This document shows, piece by piece, positions 43,041-51,660 of a stretch of DNA of 64,000 nt (positions are counted from its first letter, which is position 1; each line of letters opens with the position of its first letter). The notes beneath the pieces were generated by a model that worked only from the letters and a program-made list of their open reading frames with translations, was not told where the DNA came from and made no database searches. Both the position numbers and the translations under genes were made by a program. The DNA comes from JASHPR01 sp963842355 (GTDB taxonomy: Bacteria; Actinomycetota; Actinomycetes; Streptosporangiales; Streptosporangiaceae). The DNA is taken from the NCBI GenBank assembly GCA_963842355.1, contig CAWJGC010000011.1, positions 868,001 to 932,000 of the forward strand. Reading direction: 5' to 3'.

Positions 43041-44324
43041 TCAGGCGGGCCGGGGAAAGCAGCGGCCCGGGTAGGCCGCCGTGGTGCCGAGTTCCTCTTC
43101 GATCTGCAGCAGCCGGTTGTACTTCGACGTCCGCTCGCCCCGTACCGGCGCCCCGGTCTTGATCTGGCCGGCGTTCAGCGCCACGGCGAGATCCGCGATG
43201 ACCGGGTCCTCGGTCTCGCCCGACCGTTCCGACACGCACACGCCGTAGCCGTGGCGGGTCGCGAGCGCCGCCGCGTCGACCGCCTCCGACAGCGTGCCGA
43301 TCTGGTTCACCTTCCACAACAGGGCGTTGGCCGCGCCCTGCTCGATGCCGCGCCGCAGCCGGGCGGTGCTGGTCACGAACAGGTCGTCGCCCACGACCTG
43401 GATTCCGGCCCGGGCGGTCAGCAGGGCAAAGCCTTCGAAGTCGTCCTCGGCGAACGGGTCCTCGATCGTGACCACGCCGAGGTCCCGGACCAGTTCGAGG
43501 TACAGGGCCAGGAGATCGTCCCGGCCGAGGCGCCGCCCGGCCACGTGGTAGGTGGCGTCCGCCGGGTCGTAGAAGTGCGTGGCGGCGCAGTCCAGGCCGA
43601 ACCGGAAGCGGCCGGCGTGGCCCGCCCGCTCCACTCCGCGATGGAGCAGTTCGAGCGCTTCCCTCGGGTCGGACACCGGCGGCACGTAGCCGCCCTCGTC
43701 GCCCAGGGCCAGCGCGCCCCGCCCGTAGCGCTCCTGCAGCACCTCGCCGAGCGCCAGGTTGACCTCGGAGCTCTCGGCGAGTGCCTCGCCGAAGGTGGCC
43801 GCCCCGGTCGGGATGACGATGAACTCCTGGAATTCCAGCGATCCCGCCGCGTGCCGGCCGCCGTTGATGAGGTTGACCAGCGGGACCGGCAGGACGTGCG
43901 CGTCGGCCGACAGGTACCGGTACAGCGGCTGGCCCGCCGAGGCGGCCGAGGCGCGGGCGGCCGCCAGCGACACGCCGAGCAGCGCGTTCGCGCCCAGGTT
44001 CGACCGGTCGTCGGTGCCGTCGAGTTCGACGAGCAGGCGGTCGATCTCGCGCTGGCGGTCGGCGGGCCGGCCGAGGACCGCAGGCCCGATGATGTCGGTC
44101 ACGTTGGCCACGGCGCGGCGCACGCCGTGACCGCCGTAGCGGGTGCCCCCGTCGCGGACCTCGCGCGCCTCGTGGCTGCCGGTCGACCGCCCCGCCGGCA
44201 CGTCGGCCCGGCCCGTGGATCCGTCGGCGAGGACGACGTCGACCTGGACCGTCGGCAGGCCGCGGCAGTCTATGACCTCGCGGGCGCGCACGGCCCGGAT
44301 CTCGCGTCCGCCGACAGACACCAC
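43041..44324 (-). CDS. eno: enolase paralogue with altered active-site His motif
   Basis: About 427 aa. It converts 2-phosphoglycerate to PEP. The fold markers are intact: VIDCRGLPTVQVDV, GRSTGSHEAREVRDGG loop, LGDEGGYVPP (catalytic Glu), VTIEDPFAEDDFEG (metal) and LLWKVNQIGTLSEAVDA (catalytic Lys). The usual SHRSGETED reads SERSGETED, so the conserved His is Glu. Start GTG 44324 or 44321 with GGCGGGAG before it; the ORF start at 44411 lies inside the operator. Probably a pathway-dedicated copy; the housekeeping enolase should be elsewhere. Confidence 0.87.
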   Translation of the reverse strand: MVSVGGREIRAVRAREVIDCRGLPTVQVDVVLADGSTGRADVPAGRSTGSHEAREVRDGGTRYGGHGVRRAVANVTDIIGPAVLGRPADRQREIDRLLVELDGTDDRSNLGANALLGVSLAAARASAASAGQPLYRYLSADAHVLPVPLVNLINGGRHAAGSLEFQEFIVIPTGAATFGEALAESSEVNLALGEVLQERYGRGALALGDEGGYVPPVSDPREALELLHRGVERAGHAGRFRFGLDCAATHFYDPADATYHVAGRRLGRDDLLALYLELVRDLGVVTIEDPFAEDDFEGFALLTARAGIQVVGDDLFVTSTARLRRGIEQGAANALLWKVNQIGTLSEAVDAAALATRHGYGVCVSERSGETEDPVIADLAVALNAGQIKTGAPVRGERTSKYNRLLQIEEELGTTAAYPGRCFPRPA

Positions 44325-44400
44325 GCCGCTCCCGCCATTGCCGGTCAAGCAGGCTCCGACTGTGAGCCTTCGGGAGGAAACGTATTCTGATCTTTGTAGG

Positions 44401-44412
44401 AATGTCAACAAC
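44401..44412. promoter_or_regulatory. putative GntR operator before the enolase operon
   Basis: GTTGTTGACATT on the minus strand, imperfect palindrome of the TTGTnnACA type, about 80 bp before the enolase start and about 50 bp after the gntR stop. Confidence 0.45.
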
Positions 44413-44458
44413 TACTCATGTGACGGGAACCGTGCGCTGGCCCGGTGCGGTGGCCCGG

Positions 44459-45154
44459 CTAGGCGCCCGTCGCGGGGGCGGGCGGGGGTTCCGAGAGCCG
44501 CGCCGCCGACGCGTCCATGTGCGTCTGCAGCAGCCCGGCGACGCGCCGCCGGTTGCCGGACCGCAGGGCCTCGATGATCGCCTGGTGCTCGGCCACCACG
44601 TGGGTCCCTTCCTGGTAGAAGGGCTCCAGCCGGATCAGGCACAGCCTCGTCTCGGCGATGAGCGTGCGGAACATCCGGTTCAGCCGCGGGCTGCCCGCGG
44701 CCTCCACGAGCGTCTGGTGGAAGGCGAGGTCATGCGTGATGACCTCGGTCCACGGGGCGCCGACCGACTCCGCGAGCCTGCCCACGATCTTCTCGAGTTC
44801 GGTCAGCGCGGCCTCGGGCCGCCGTTTCGCGACGATCGCCGCCGCGGCCCGCTCGATGACGCCGCGGGCGAGGTAGACGTCGCGCGCGTCGTCCAGGCCG
44901 AGCTCGACCACGAACACCCCGCGGTTGCGTTCCGCCCGCAGCAGGCCTTCCTGGATCAGCCGCTGCATGGCCTCGCGGATCGGGCCCCGGCTCACCTGGA
45001 GCTGCCGGGCCAGCTCGACCTCGGCGAGCTGGGTGTGGGGCGGGAACCTGCCCTCGAGGATTTCGGAACGGAGCCGGTCGGCGATCAGGGCTGGCGTGCT
45101 CTGCAGTTGCAGCGGCTCAAGCACGCCGGGGGCGGGCCGCGCGGAGCTCGGCAT
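44459..45154 (-). CDS. GntR/FadR-family regulator of the catabolic cluster
   Basis: 231 aa. Winged HTH at residues ~15-75 (IADRLRSEILEGRFPPHTQLAEVELARQLQVSRGPIREAMQRL in part) and an all-helical FCD-type ligand domain with His/Asp metal positions (THDLAFHQTLVEAAGS). ATG 45154 has GGGAGG 6 nt upstream, preferred over 45202. It stands at the head of the cluster with a candidate operator in its own promoter, so it probably senses a pathway intermediate and releases repression. Confidence 0.88.
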   Translation of the reverse strand: MPSSARPAPGVLEPLQLQSTPALIADRLRSEILEGRFPPHTQLAEVELARQLQVSRGPIREAMQRLIQEGLLRAERNRGVFVVELGLDDARDVYLARGVIERAAAAIVAKRRPEAALTELEKIVGRLAESVGAPWTEVITHDLAFHQTLVEAAGSPRLNRMFRTLIAETRLCLIRLEPFYQEGTHVVAEHQAIIEALRSGNRRRVAGLLQTHMDASAARLSEPPPAPATGA

Positions 45155-46568
45155 CGTCATCCTCCCAGGCTCGTGGGCCACTGCGGCGCGCGTAATGTCC
45201 ACAATGAGACAATGTTAGCGACGCGATGAGTACGCTCATATCCCCCGGGTGATAAGGCCACAGCCATAAGCATGCGCCCGTTTCCCGCGATCGCACAGCC
45301 CGATCTCGCGGACCGGTCCTCCGGAGGCGGACCGCGCCGGCCAGGACCGCGGTCAGCCCGGTGAGAACCACCACGGAGCCGAGGGCCTCGGGCAGCCCGA
45401 CCGCCTCGGCCAGGCCGCCGATGAGCGCCGGGCCGGCGAGCATGCCCAGGTACCCGCACGAGGTGACCAGGGCCAGGTTGGGCCCGGCCCGGCCCAGCCG
45501 GGAGGCCGCGGTGAAGACGAGCGGCACGATGAACGACAGGCCGGCGCCGAGCAAGGCGAAGCCGGCCATCCCGGCGGCGATCCGGCCGGCCAGCAGCGCG
45601 CCGAGGAAGCCGGCGGCGGCGGCCCCGGCCGACACCCGGACCAGGCGCGCCGGGCCGACCCGGTCGGCCAGCCGGTCTCCGACCAGCCGGCCGCCGACCA
45701 TGGCGCACGAGAAGACCGTGTACCCCAGGGCAGCCAGACCGGGTGATGCTCCGAGCGAGGTGTGCAGGTAGACGGCGCTCCAGTCGTTGGCGGCGCCTTC
45801 GGCGAGGAAGCAAGCGAACGCCATCGCCGCCAGGCACGCCAGCGCCAGTGACCATTCGGGCCCCCTGGATTGCGGCCGTTCGCGGCCGGCCGCGAGCGCG
45901 GCCGGGCTGGCCGGGCTGGCCGGGCTGGCCGCGAACGCGCGGGCGCTGCCCAGGCCGACCGACAGCACGACCAGGGCGGCGAGCACGAAGTTGGCCCGGG
46001 CCGGGACGGCGGCCGCGGCGGCGGCCGCGCCGAGCCCGGCGCCGGCCAGCCCGCCGGCGCTGTACGCGGCGTGGAAGCTGGACATGATCGTGCGCCCGAG
46101 GTGGTCCTGGACCGCGGCGGCCTCGGTGTTCATCGCCACGTCGACGACGCCGATCCCGGCGCCCCAGACGGCGAGCACGGCGAAGAGCTGCGCGGCCGAG
46201 CGGGCCAGGGTGGTCACCGGCAGCAGCCCCGCCACGACCAGCAGGCCGAGCTGGGTGATCCGCCGCGGGGCGACCGTGGCCAGGACGGCGCCCGTGGCCG
46301 GCATGGCCAGCACCGAGCCGATGGCGGGCCCGAGCAGGACCAGCCCGAGGGTCCCGGCCGACAGGTGCAGCCCGGCCTTCAGCGCGGGGATCCGCGCGGC
46401 CCACGTGCCTGCCGTCGCGCCGAGCACGAAGAAGACCGCGGTCACGGCCGGACGGGACGCAACGCCGCCTGCCCGGCCCGCCCGGCCCGCCCGGCCCGCC
46501 CGGCCTGCCCGGCCCGCCCGGGCCGCCCGGCCCGCCCGGGCCGCGCCGCTCACCCGCCGGTCAGACAC
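45117..46568 (-). CDS. MFS transporter (YfkF/NepI-like sugar or drug exporter)
   Basis: About 483 aa in the open frame, 12 membrane segments from AVTAVFFVLGATAGTWAARIPALKAG on. Repeated MFS marks: NTEAAAVQDHLGRTIMSSFHAAYSAGGL and GGRLVGDRLADRVGPARLVR (motif A). It resembles the family of fucose permease-like MFS proteins. GTG 46568 overlaps the end of a DeoR-like remnant. N-terminal (RAG)n residues come from a 9-bp repeat and are atypical. The last ~45 residues run into the gntR start region and are probably not conserved. Confidence 0.78.
   Translation of the reverse strand: MSDRRVSGAARAGRAARAGRAGRAGRAGRAGRAGGVASRPAVTAVFFVLGATAGTWAARIPALKAGLHLSAGTLGLVLLGPAIGSVLAMPATGAVLATVAPRRITQLGLLVVAGLLPVTTLARSAAQLFAVLAVWGAGIGVVDVAMNTEAAAVQDHLGRTIMSSFHAAYSAGGLAGAGLGAAAAAAAVPARANFVLAALVVLSVGLGSARAFAASPASPASPAALAAGRERPQSRGPEWSLALACLAAMAFACFLAEGAANDWSAVYLHTSLGASPGLAALGYTVFSCAMVGGRLVGDRLADRVGPARLVRVSAGAAAAGFLGALLAGRIAAGMAGFALLGAGLSFIVPLVFTAASRLGRAGPNLALVTSCGYLGMLAGPALIGGLAEAVGLPEALGSVVVLTGLTAVLAGAVRLRRTGPRDRAVRSRETGACLWLWPYHPGDMSVLIASLTLSHCGHYARRSGPRAWEDDDAELRAARPRRA
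45194..45205. promoter_or_regulatory. putative GntR operator before gntR
   Basis: ATTGTGGACATT (minus strand) about 40 bp before the gntR start. The surrounding CTAACATTGTCTCATTGT resembles the permease upstream sequence CTAGATTGACGAATTGT, which extends the shared site. Confidence 0.5.
46470..46545 (-). repeat. 9-bp repeat encoding (Arg-Ala-Gly)n
   Basis: About eight imperfect GGCCCGCCC units near the 5' end of the MFS gene, giving RAGRAGRAG before the first membrane segment. Confidence 0.75.
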
Positions 46569-46629
46569 GCTGCACCGCGAGGCCGACCGCTTCGAACGGG
46601 GCGGCCTGCTCCGGGCTGGCGTCGGTGAC
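46561..46629 (-). pseudogene. C-terminal stub of a DeoR-like regulator
   Basis: The frame VTDASPEQAAPFEAVGLAVQ ends at TGA 46563-46561, overlapping the GTG start of the MFS gene. The pattern VTD----E----F---G--V resembles the end of DeoR/GlpR regulators. The rest is gone. 46630-46730 holds a 21-bp direct repeat and no gene. Confidence 0.3.
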
Positions 46630-46730
46630 CACAAACTATGTTAGGGGCGAACGGGTGGGGCCAGGCCAACGGCGCCGGGTAGGGCCAGGCCAGCGGCGCC
46701 GGCGGTGGCGGCCGCCGCCGCCGTCCCGGT

Positions 46731-47099
46731 TCAGGCGTCCGGCTTGGGGCTGAACAGGGCGAACATGCTGCCGTTCGGGTCGGTGAGGTAGGCGACGACC
46801 ATGCCGTCCTCGAGCCGCATCGGCGCGACGACGATCTTGCCGCCGAGTTCCTCGGTCCGGGCGGCGGTCGCGGCGACGTCGGCCACCCGGACCACGAAGA
46901 CGGCGTACGGCGGGATGTTGCCGCCGGTGTCGAAGATGCCGCCGGAGGGACCGCCGGCACCGGGGGCGGTGATCAGCGTGTACGTGCCGTCGGGCGCGAA
47001 CGACCAGCCGAAGAGCGATCCGTAGAAGGCCTTGGCGGCGTCGACGTCCGGGGCGCCGATCTCGAACCAGGCGACGGTGTTGGGGGCGGGAGCGGACAT
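46731..47099 (-). CDS. VOC-family (glyoxalase-fold) protein
   Basis: 122 aa. Two beta-alpha-beta-beta-beta halves: VAWFEIGAPDVDAAKAFYGSLFGWSF and the C-terminal MVVAYLTDPNGSMFALFSPK with a metal-type Glu/His pattern only partly kept. It is of the bleomycin-resistance/dioxygenase superfamily, function unknown. ATG 47099 preceded by GGAGGAACCC. Confidence 0.87.
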   Translation of the reverse strand: MSAPAPNTVAWFEIGAPDVDAAKAFYGSLFGWSFAPDGTYTLITAPGAGGPSGGIFDTGGNIPPYAVFVVRVADVAATAARTEELGGKIVVAPMRLEDGMVVAYLTDPNGSMFALFSPKPDA

Positions 47100-47204
47100 G
47101 GGTTCCTCCGTCGGTGGGCAACGTGTCGTGACTGAACCCTGTCGCAGGCCCGCGACACCCTCCTGTCGGTGTTTAAGCCCGATCCGGCGCGAGCCCGCCC
47201 GGGA

Positions 47205-47918
47205 TCAGCCCGCCAGTTCCGGGCGGCGGACGAGCGAGTCGGGTATGTCCACCTCGAGGTCGCGATACGAACGGTGCGGCGCGGACTCGCCGGTGTCGGC
47301 CGCGGCCAGGATCCGGTCCACGCGGAAGGCCCGCCCGCCGCCCCGCAGGCGGCACCAGGCCAGCAGGTACCACTGGGTCGGCGTCCCGGCGAACGCCACC
47401 GGTTCGACCTCGCGGACGGTCACGACATCGTTCCGGTCGCGGTAGTCGAGCACCAGGACGTGGCGGGCGGTGATCGCGTCCTGGATCGCCAGCGGGACCG
47501 CCGCCCGCGCCCGGCCGCTGAGCCGGGCCGCCCCGATCAGCCGGACCCGGTCCATCAACTGCGCCGCCTCCGCCGTCCGCGCGGCCGGCGCGGCCGCGAG
47601 CACCTTGCGCAGCGCGCTGCGCGTCGCGGAGGCGAACGGGCTCGCCTCCGCCCCGGCCAGGGTCACGGCGATCGCGACCATCTCCGCCGCGGTGAAGTTG
47701 AGCGGCGGGAGCGTCAGCGCCTTGTCGATGACGTAACCGCCGCGCCGCCCGGTCTCCGCGTAGATCGGGACCCCGGACTCCTGCAAGGCCAGGATGTCCC
47801 GCTCGATCGTGCGCGTGCTGACCTCATACCGCCCGGCCAGTTGTCGCGCCGACCGCGCCCGCGGCGCGATCGCCCGCAACTCCTCGACCAGCGCGTAGAG
47901 CCGATCGGTCCGGTTCAT
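47205..47918 (-). CDS. YafY-type HTH/WYL-domain regulator
   Basis: 237 aa. HTH_11 at the N-terminus (RLYALVEELR, SARQLAGRYEVSTRTIERDILALQESG in part), then GRRGGYVID and a WYL domain (TQWYLLAWCRLRGGGRAFRVDRI). WYL domains bind ligands, possibly nucleic acids. It lies about 105 bp upstream of the VOC gene in the same direction and may control it. Confidence 0.88.
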   Translation of the reverse strand: MNRTDRLYALVEELRAIAPRARSARQLAGRYEVSTRTIERDILALQESGVPIYAETGRRGGYVIDKALTLPPLNFTAAEMVAIAVTLAGAEASPFASATRSALRKVLAAAPAARTAEAAQLMDRVRLIGAARLSGRARAAVPLAIQDAITARHVLVLDYRDRNDVVTVREVEPVAFAGTPTQWYLLAWCRLRGGGRAFRVDRILAAADTGESAPHRSYRDLEVDIPDSLVRRPELAG

Positions 47919-48088
47919 ACCCGCGCACGTTACCGGGGACCACCGACACTCCGGCCGCCCAGCGGCACGCGCAAATGGGCGATCTGCGCAACTCTTGCCA
48001 AACGTGCCCTTCGGCGCCCCGTACGCCTAGGCGGCGGCCCCTTCCGCGTGCCTCAAATGTGTCGCCAGCGGCTGCCGGCCGCAAGGCG

Positions 48089-49927
48089 TCACGTCGCCTC
48101 GGTCTGGAGCATCTCAGGCACGGGTCGCCGGATGGCGATCCGTGCCGGAACGCTGGTGAGCGCCGCCACGACGACCACGGTTCCGAGTACCGCGACGACC
48201 AGCCAGAGCACTGGCGGCAGGCCACTTAGGTGATGAGCTGCGACCTTGAACAGGCCGATGCCGAGTGGGAGGCCGAGGATCGCGCCGGGCAGCGCGGGGA
48301 TGACCTGCGCCATGACCAGCCCGGCTCGGACTTGCTGCGGGGTTGCGCCCAGCGCCAGCGTCACTGCGGAGGCGCGTCTCGCGTCGAGGACCGTCGCCAA
48401 GGCGGTGAAGATCGCAGTAAGGGCCGCCAGGGTGACCAGCGCGATCGTGATGGCGGTCAGCACCTGCTCCCCCCGGGGGATGTCCGGGTTGACGAGCCCG
48501 CCCGAGTTCCCGAGGTGAGAGAGCTTTCTGTCGACGGCGGCGCGGAGGGCGAGCGCGGCGACGAGACCCATGACGGCGACGGCGATGCTCGCCGCGCTGA
48601 GGATGGCGCGCCGTGGCCGGCGGGCGACGAGGCGCAGCCCGAACAGCGCCGGCACGGGCAGCTTCCTTGACAGCCGTATCAGCGGATCCCGCCGCCTCGG
48701 CAGGCGCGGCGCGTCGGCGAGCGCGCTGACCGTGCTCATCCGCGCCGCACGGATCGCGGGAACGAGCGTCGATGCGAGCGCCACGACGAGCGCCACGCCG
48801 ACGGCTACTACGACCATCACGAGCGTGAGCGGCGGCGCTCCCGGAGCGCCGACCAGGTCGGCCTCGGGATTGGAGATGAGCGGGGCCGCGCGCCAGCCGG
48901 CCAGCAGGCCGGCGCCAGCCGCGACGAGCGCCAGGAACAGGTTCTCGGCCAGGAAGGTCGCCGCGACCAGGTCCGGCGTGCCGCCGACGGCCTTCAAGAG
49001 TCCGACCCGCCGGGTGCCTTCCGCCAGGCGGCCCCCGACGAGGACGGCCACGCTCGCCAGCGCGAGCAGGCCGAGCAGCGTGGCGCCGGTCAGGAGCACG
49101 GCCTGGTCGCTGCGCAGGAAGCTGGCGTCCCCGTAGGCGATCACGGTCCATGAGGTGAGGAACGGGGATGATGGGTTGTTGCTGCTATGGGCGTTCACGA
49201 ACGCGGCGATCGCGCGCGGCGACGCGTCGGACAGCTTGAGGTTCGAGATGTACGACAGCGGGTCCGCTTTGGCGGCCAGGCTGCGCGCCGTCGCCTCGGT
49301 GGCCCACATCAGGCTCATGCCCGGGAAGCCACCGAACGCCGCCGTGACCGCGAAGCCGACCACCCGGAAGGGGCGACCGTTCAACGTGATCGTCTGGCCG
49401 AGACGCAGGTCCGCCGCCTGGGCAAAGGACCGCTCGACCACCACACCTCCAGGTCGGATCCACGTCCCGTCCGTCACCTTGGGCTGGTCGACCGCAGCCA
49501 CGCCAGGCTGACGTCCTTCGACCTCCACTGAGGTAACGATGTCCGCGCTGCGCATGACGGGCCCGACTGGCCCGGTGTCGCCCACGATCGGATAGGGGCC
49601 GCTATGGGCCACCACCCCCTTGGCGTGGTTCAGCGCCACGAGCGCCGCGAGCTCCGCCGGCGACATCACGCTGGTATTGGGGTCAAATCCACTCTGGGCC
49701 ACGACGTCGGGCCCCTTCGTCGCTGCCATGGTCTGCTGATAGGGGTTGCTGTTCACACCGTTCAGCGCGAAGGCCAAGGTGAGCACGGTCGTGGCCGCGG
49801 CAATGGCGACAACGAGCAGAAGCGCCTGGGCGAAGTGGCGCCGGATGTCTTGCCGAGCAAGACGAAAGAGCAGCAGGGCGCGCCCCTTCACTCGGCCCGC
49901 GCGGCGCGCATGACGCGGTTGGTTCAT
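48089..49927 (-). CDS. FtsX-like ABC transporter permease
   Basis: 612 aa MacB/FtsX-type permease: N-terminal TM (FAQALLLVVAIAAATTVLTLAFAL), an extracellular domain, then VLLTGATLLGLLALASVAVLVGGRLAEGTRRVGLLKAVGG and a second FtsX domain (RASAVTLALGATPQQVRAGLVMAQ). Such proteins couple ATP hydrolysis to extracellular mechanical work or export of peptides and lipids. It is 17 nt after the ATPase gene. Confidence 0.9.
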   Translation of the reverse strand: MNQPRHARRAGRVKGRALLLFRLARQDIRRHFAQALLLVVAIAAATTVLTLAFALNGVNSNPYQQTMAATKGPDVVAQSGFDPNTSVMSPAELAALVALNHAKGVVAHSGPYPIVGDTGPVGPVMRSADIVTSVEVEGRQPGVAAVDQPKVTDGTWIRPGGVVVERSFAQAADLRLGQTITLNGRPFRVVGFAVTAAFGGFPGMSLMWATEATARSLAAKADPLSYISNLKLSDASPRAIAAFVNAHSSNNPSSPFLTSWTVIAYGDASFLRSDQAVLLTGATLLGLLALASVAVLVGGRLAEGTRRVGLLKAVGGTPDLVAATFLAENLFLALVAAGAGLLAGWRAAPLISNPEADLVGAPGAPPLTLVMVVVAVGVALVVALASTLVPAIRAARMSTVSALADAPRLPRRRDPLIRLSRKLPVPALFGLRLVARRPRRAILSAASIAVAVMGLVAALALRAAVDRKLSHLGNSGGLVNPDIPRGEQVLTAITIALVTLAALTAIFTALATVLDARRASAVTLALGATPQQVRAGLVMAQVIPALPGAILGLPLGIGLFKVAAHHLSGLPPVLWLVVAVLGTVVVVAALTSVPARIAIRRPVPEMLQTEAT

Positions 49928-49944
49928 GACGTTTTCTTTCGATC

Positions 49945-50694
49945 TCACCTGAGGTGCCCCCACTCCGCGAAGGTGCTGAGGTTCCCTCGTGAACCGCCGG
50001 TCAGCCGCATCTCGTCGACAAACGCTCCGTCGCGCATCGAGATCAAGCGGTCCGCGGTCGCGGCGATCCGCTCGTCGTGGGTAACGATCACCAAGGTCAA
50101 ACCGTTGGCGTTCAAGTCCCCCAGCAGCGAAAGCACGTCGAACGCCGAGGCACTGTCCAAGTTGCCGGTTGGCTCGTCCGCCAGCACGATTTCCGGATCG
50201 TTCACGAGTGCTCGCGCGATCGCGACGCGTTGACGTTGGCCCCCGGACAGCATCGAGGGAAGGTGCCGGGCGCGATCGGCGAGGTCGACCCGTTCGAGGA
50301 GTGCAGTGGCGCGCGCACGGGCCTCGTTCGGCGGATAACCCGCGAGCAGCGCGGGCAGCTCGACGTTCTCCTGCGCGGTGAGCTCGTCCATCAGCTGGAA
50401 CGCCTGGAAGACGAATCCGATCTCGTCGCGGCGGAAGTACGCGAGGGCGCGTTCGGAGAGTTCGTCGACGCGTTGCCCCGCGACCGACAGCTGGCCGGCG
50501 CTCGGCCGGTCGAGCCCGCCGATCAGGTGGAGCAGCGTCGATTTGCCGCAGCCGCTCGGACCCATCACCGCCACGGCCTCGCCGCGGTTGACGTCGAGGT
50601 CGACCCTGTCGAGCGCGCGCACCAAGCCCTCGCCGCTGCCGTAGTCCTTGCGCAAACCCTTGGCGTGCACGAGCACGGCGGGCGCGTCGTTCAT
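49945..50694 (-). CDS. ABC transporter ATP-binding protein (MacB/LolD type)
   Basis: 249 aa. Walker A GPSGCGKST, Q-loop FQAFQLMDELTAQENV, signature LSGGQRQRVAIARAL, Walker B EIVLADEPTGNLDS and H-loop VTHDE. It energises the FtsX-like permease. ATG 50694 overlaps the padR stop (ATGA). Confidence 0.93.
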   Translation of the reverse strand: MNDAPAVLVHAKGLRKDYGSGEGLVRALDRVDLDVNRGEAVAVMGPSGCGKSTLLHLIGGLDRPSAGQLSVAGQRVDELSERALAYFRRDEIGFVFQAFQLMDELTAQENVELPALLAGYPPNEARARATALLERVDLADRARHLPSMLSGGQRQRVAIARALVNDPEIVLADEPTGNLDSASAFDVLSLLGDLNANGLTLVIVTHDERIAATADRLISMRDGAFVDEMRLTGGSRGNLSTFAEWGHLR

Positions 50695-51212
50695 TTCGGG
50701 GTACTCCGTTTCGTCCAGGCGATCTCGCAGGCGTGCAACCAGCGCAGGTCGGCTTGCAGGCGAAGCACGATGCCTTCGAGGAGCAACGCTGCGTCGGAAT
50801 CCTTTTCCTCTTCCATCACCGCGCGTCCCACTTCTCGCAGGCGGCGCAGCAGGTCGCGACGTTGCGCGTCGATGAGGCTGATCGGGTCGGCGAGCGCACC
50901 CTGCGCGGCAGCGATGAGCTTCATGTGGAACTCGGCGAGGTCGGGCCGCGGCCAGCTCACGTCCGACATCCATTCCGTCACCCGCTCCTGACCGGCGGGA
51001 GTGAGGCAGTACACCTTGCGATCGGACCGCTGGGCCGGCGCGTCGAGCCGCGCGACGAAGCCCCCCTTCTCCAGCCGGGAGAGCGTGACGTACATCTGGG
51101 CCTCGCTGATCCCCTCGGCCACCGGCCCGAGCGCCCGGGCCAGACGAGCTCGCAGCTCGTACCCGTGGGACGGCTCCTTCGCCAGCATCGCCAGCACGAC
51201 TTCCTGCTGCAT
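50691..51212 (-). CDS. PadR-family regulator of the ABC operon
   Basis: 173 aa. N-terminal winged helix (EVVLAMLAKEPSHGYELRARLARALG, SEAQMYVTLSRLEKGGFVARL) and a C-terminal helical dimer domain (DAQRRDLLRRLREVGRAVMEEE). GGAGGAGG precedes ATG 51212. It probably represses its own padR-ATPase-permease operon from the palindrome just upstream, responding to a drug or cell-envelope signal. Confidence 0.92.
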   Translation of the reverse strand: MQQEVVLAMLAKEPSHGYELRARLARALGPVAEGISEAQMYVTLSRLEKGGFVARLDAPAQRSDRKVYCLTPAGQERVTEWMSDVSWPRPDLAEFHMKLIAAAQGALADPISLIDAQRRDLLRRLREVGRAVMEEEKDSDAALLLEGIVLRLQADLRWLHACEIAWTKRSTPK

Positions 51213-51225
51213 GCTCCAACCTCCT

Positions 51226-51259
51226 CCCTTAACGGTTCAGTATCCTAAACCGTTAAGGG
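51226..51259. promoter_or_regulatory. PadR operator
   Basis: Perfect 12-bp arms CCCTTAACGGTT (51226-51237) and AACCGTTAAGGG (51248-51259), spacer 10 nt. It lies immediately before the padR ribosome site. Confidence 0.8.
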
Positions 51260-51325
51260 TACTGAGTCAAGGTCGGTCTCCCGCACCTGCGGTCGGATTC
51301 GGTGCCACCTTCCGGCCCAACTACG

Positions 51326-51660
51326 TCATGCGAGCCGGGTCGCAGCACGAACGGCTTCAAGCTTGGTCGCCGCCTGCTTGCCCACTTCCGGCAGGAGGTG
51401 CCCGTAGCGGTCGTACGTGAAAGCGACGCTGGCATGTCCGGCTCGCCTCGCGATCTCGCTTGGGTCGACACTGGCCGCTGCGAGGAACGCGACGCCGCTG
51501 TGCCTCAGGTCATGAGGGCGGAGGGGAGCAAGACCCGCTCGCTCCACGGCGGGTCGCCAATGCGTCGCCCGCCAATCCTCCGCGTGGAGCACCTCACCCT
51601 CAGGCGTGGCGAAGACGGGGTGGGCCCGAAAAGAGCCGTCGTAGCCATGCGTGCGGACGC
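51326..51660 (-). pseudogene. tyrosine recombinase (integrase) C-terminal remnant
   Basis: The frame keeps HPVFATPEGEVLHAEDW, the catalytic RPHDLRHSGVAFLAAA (Arg, His) and AGHASVAFTYDRYGHLLPEV (His, Tyr nucleophile), ending at TGA 51328-51326. The N-terminal arm-binding and core domains are missing. Upstream it runs directly into the 3' end of a winged-helix gene. It marks an old integration or excision event; no tRNA or clear attachment repeat was found beside it. Confidence 0.8.
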
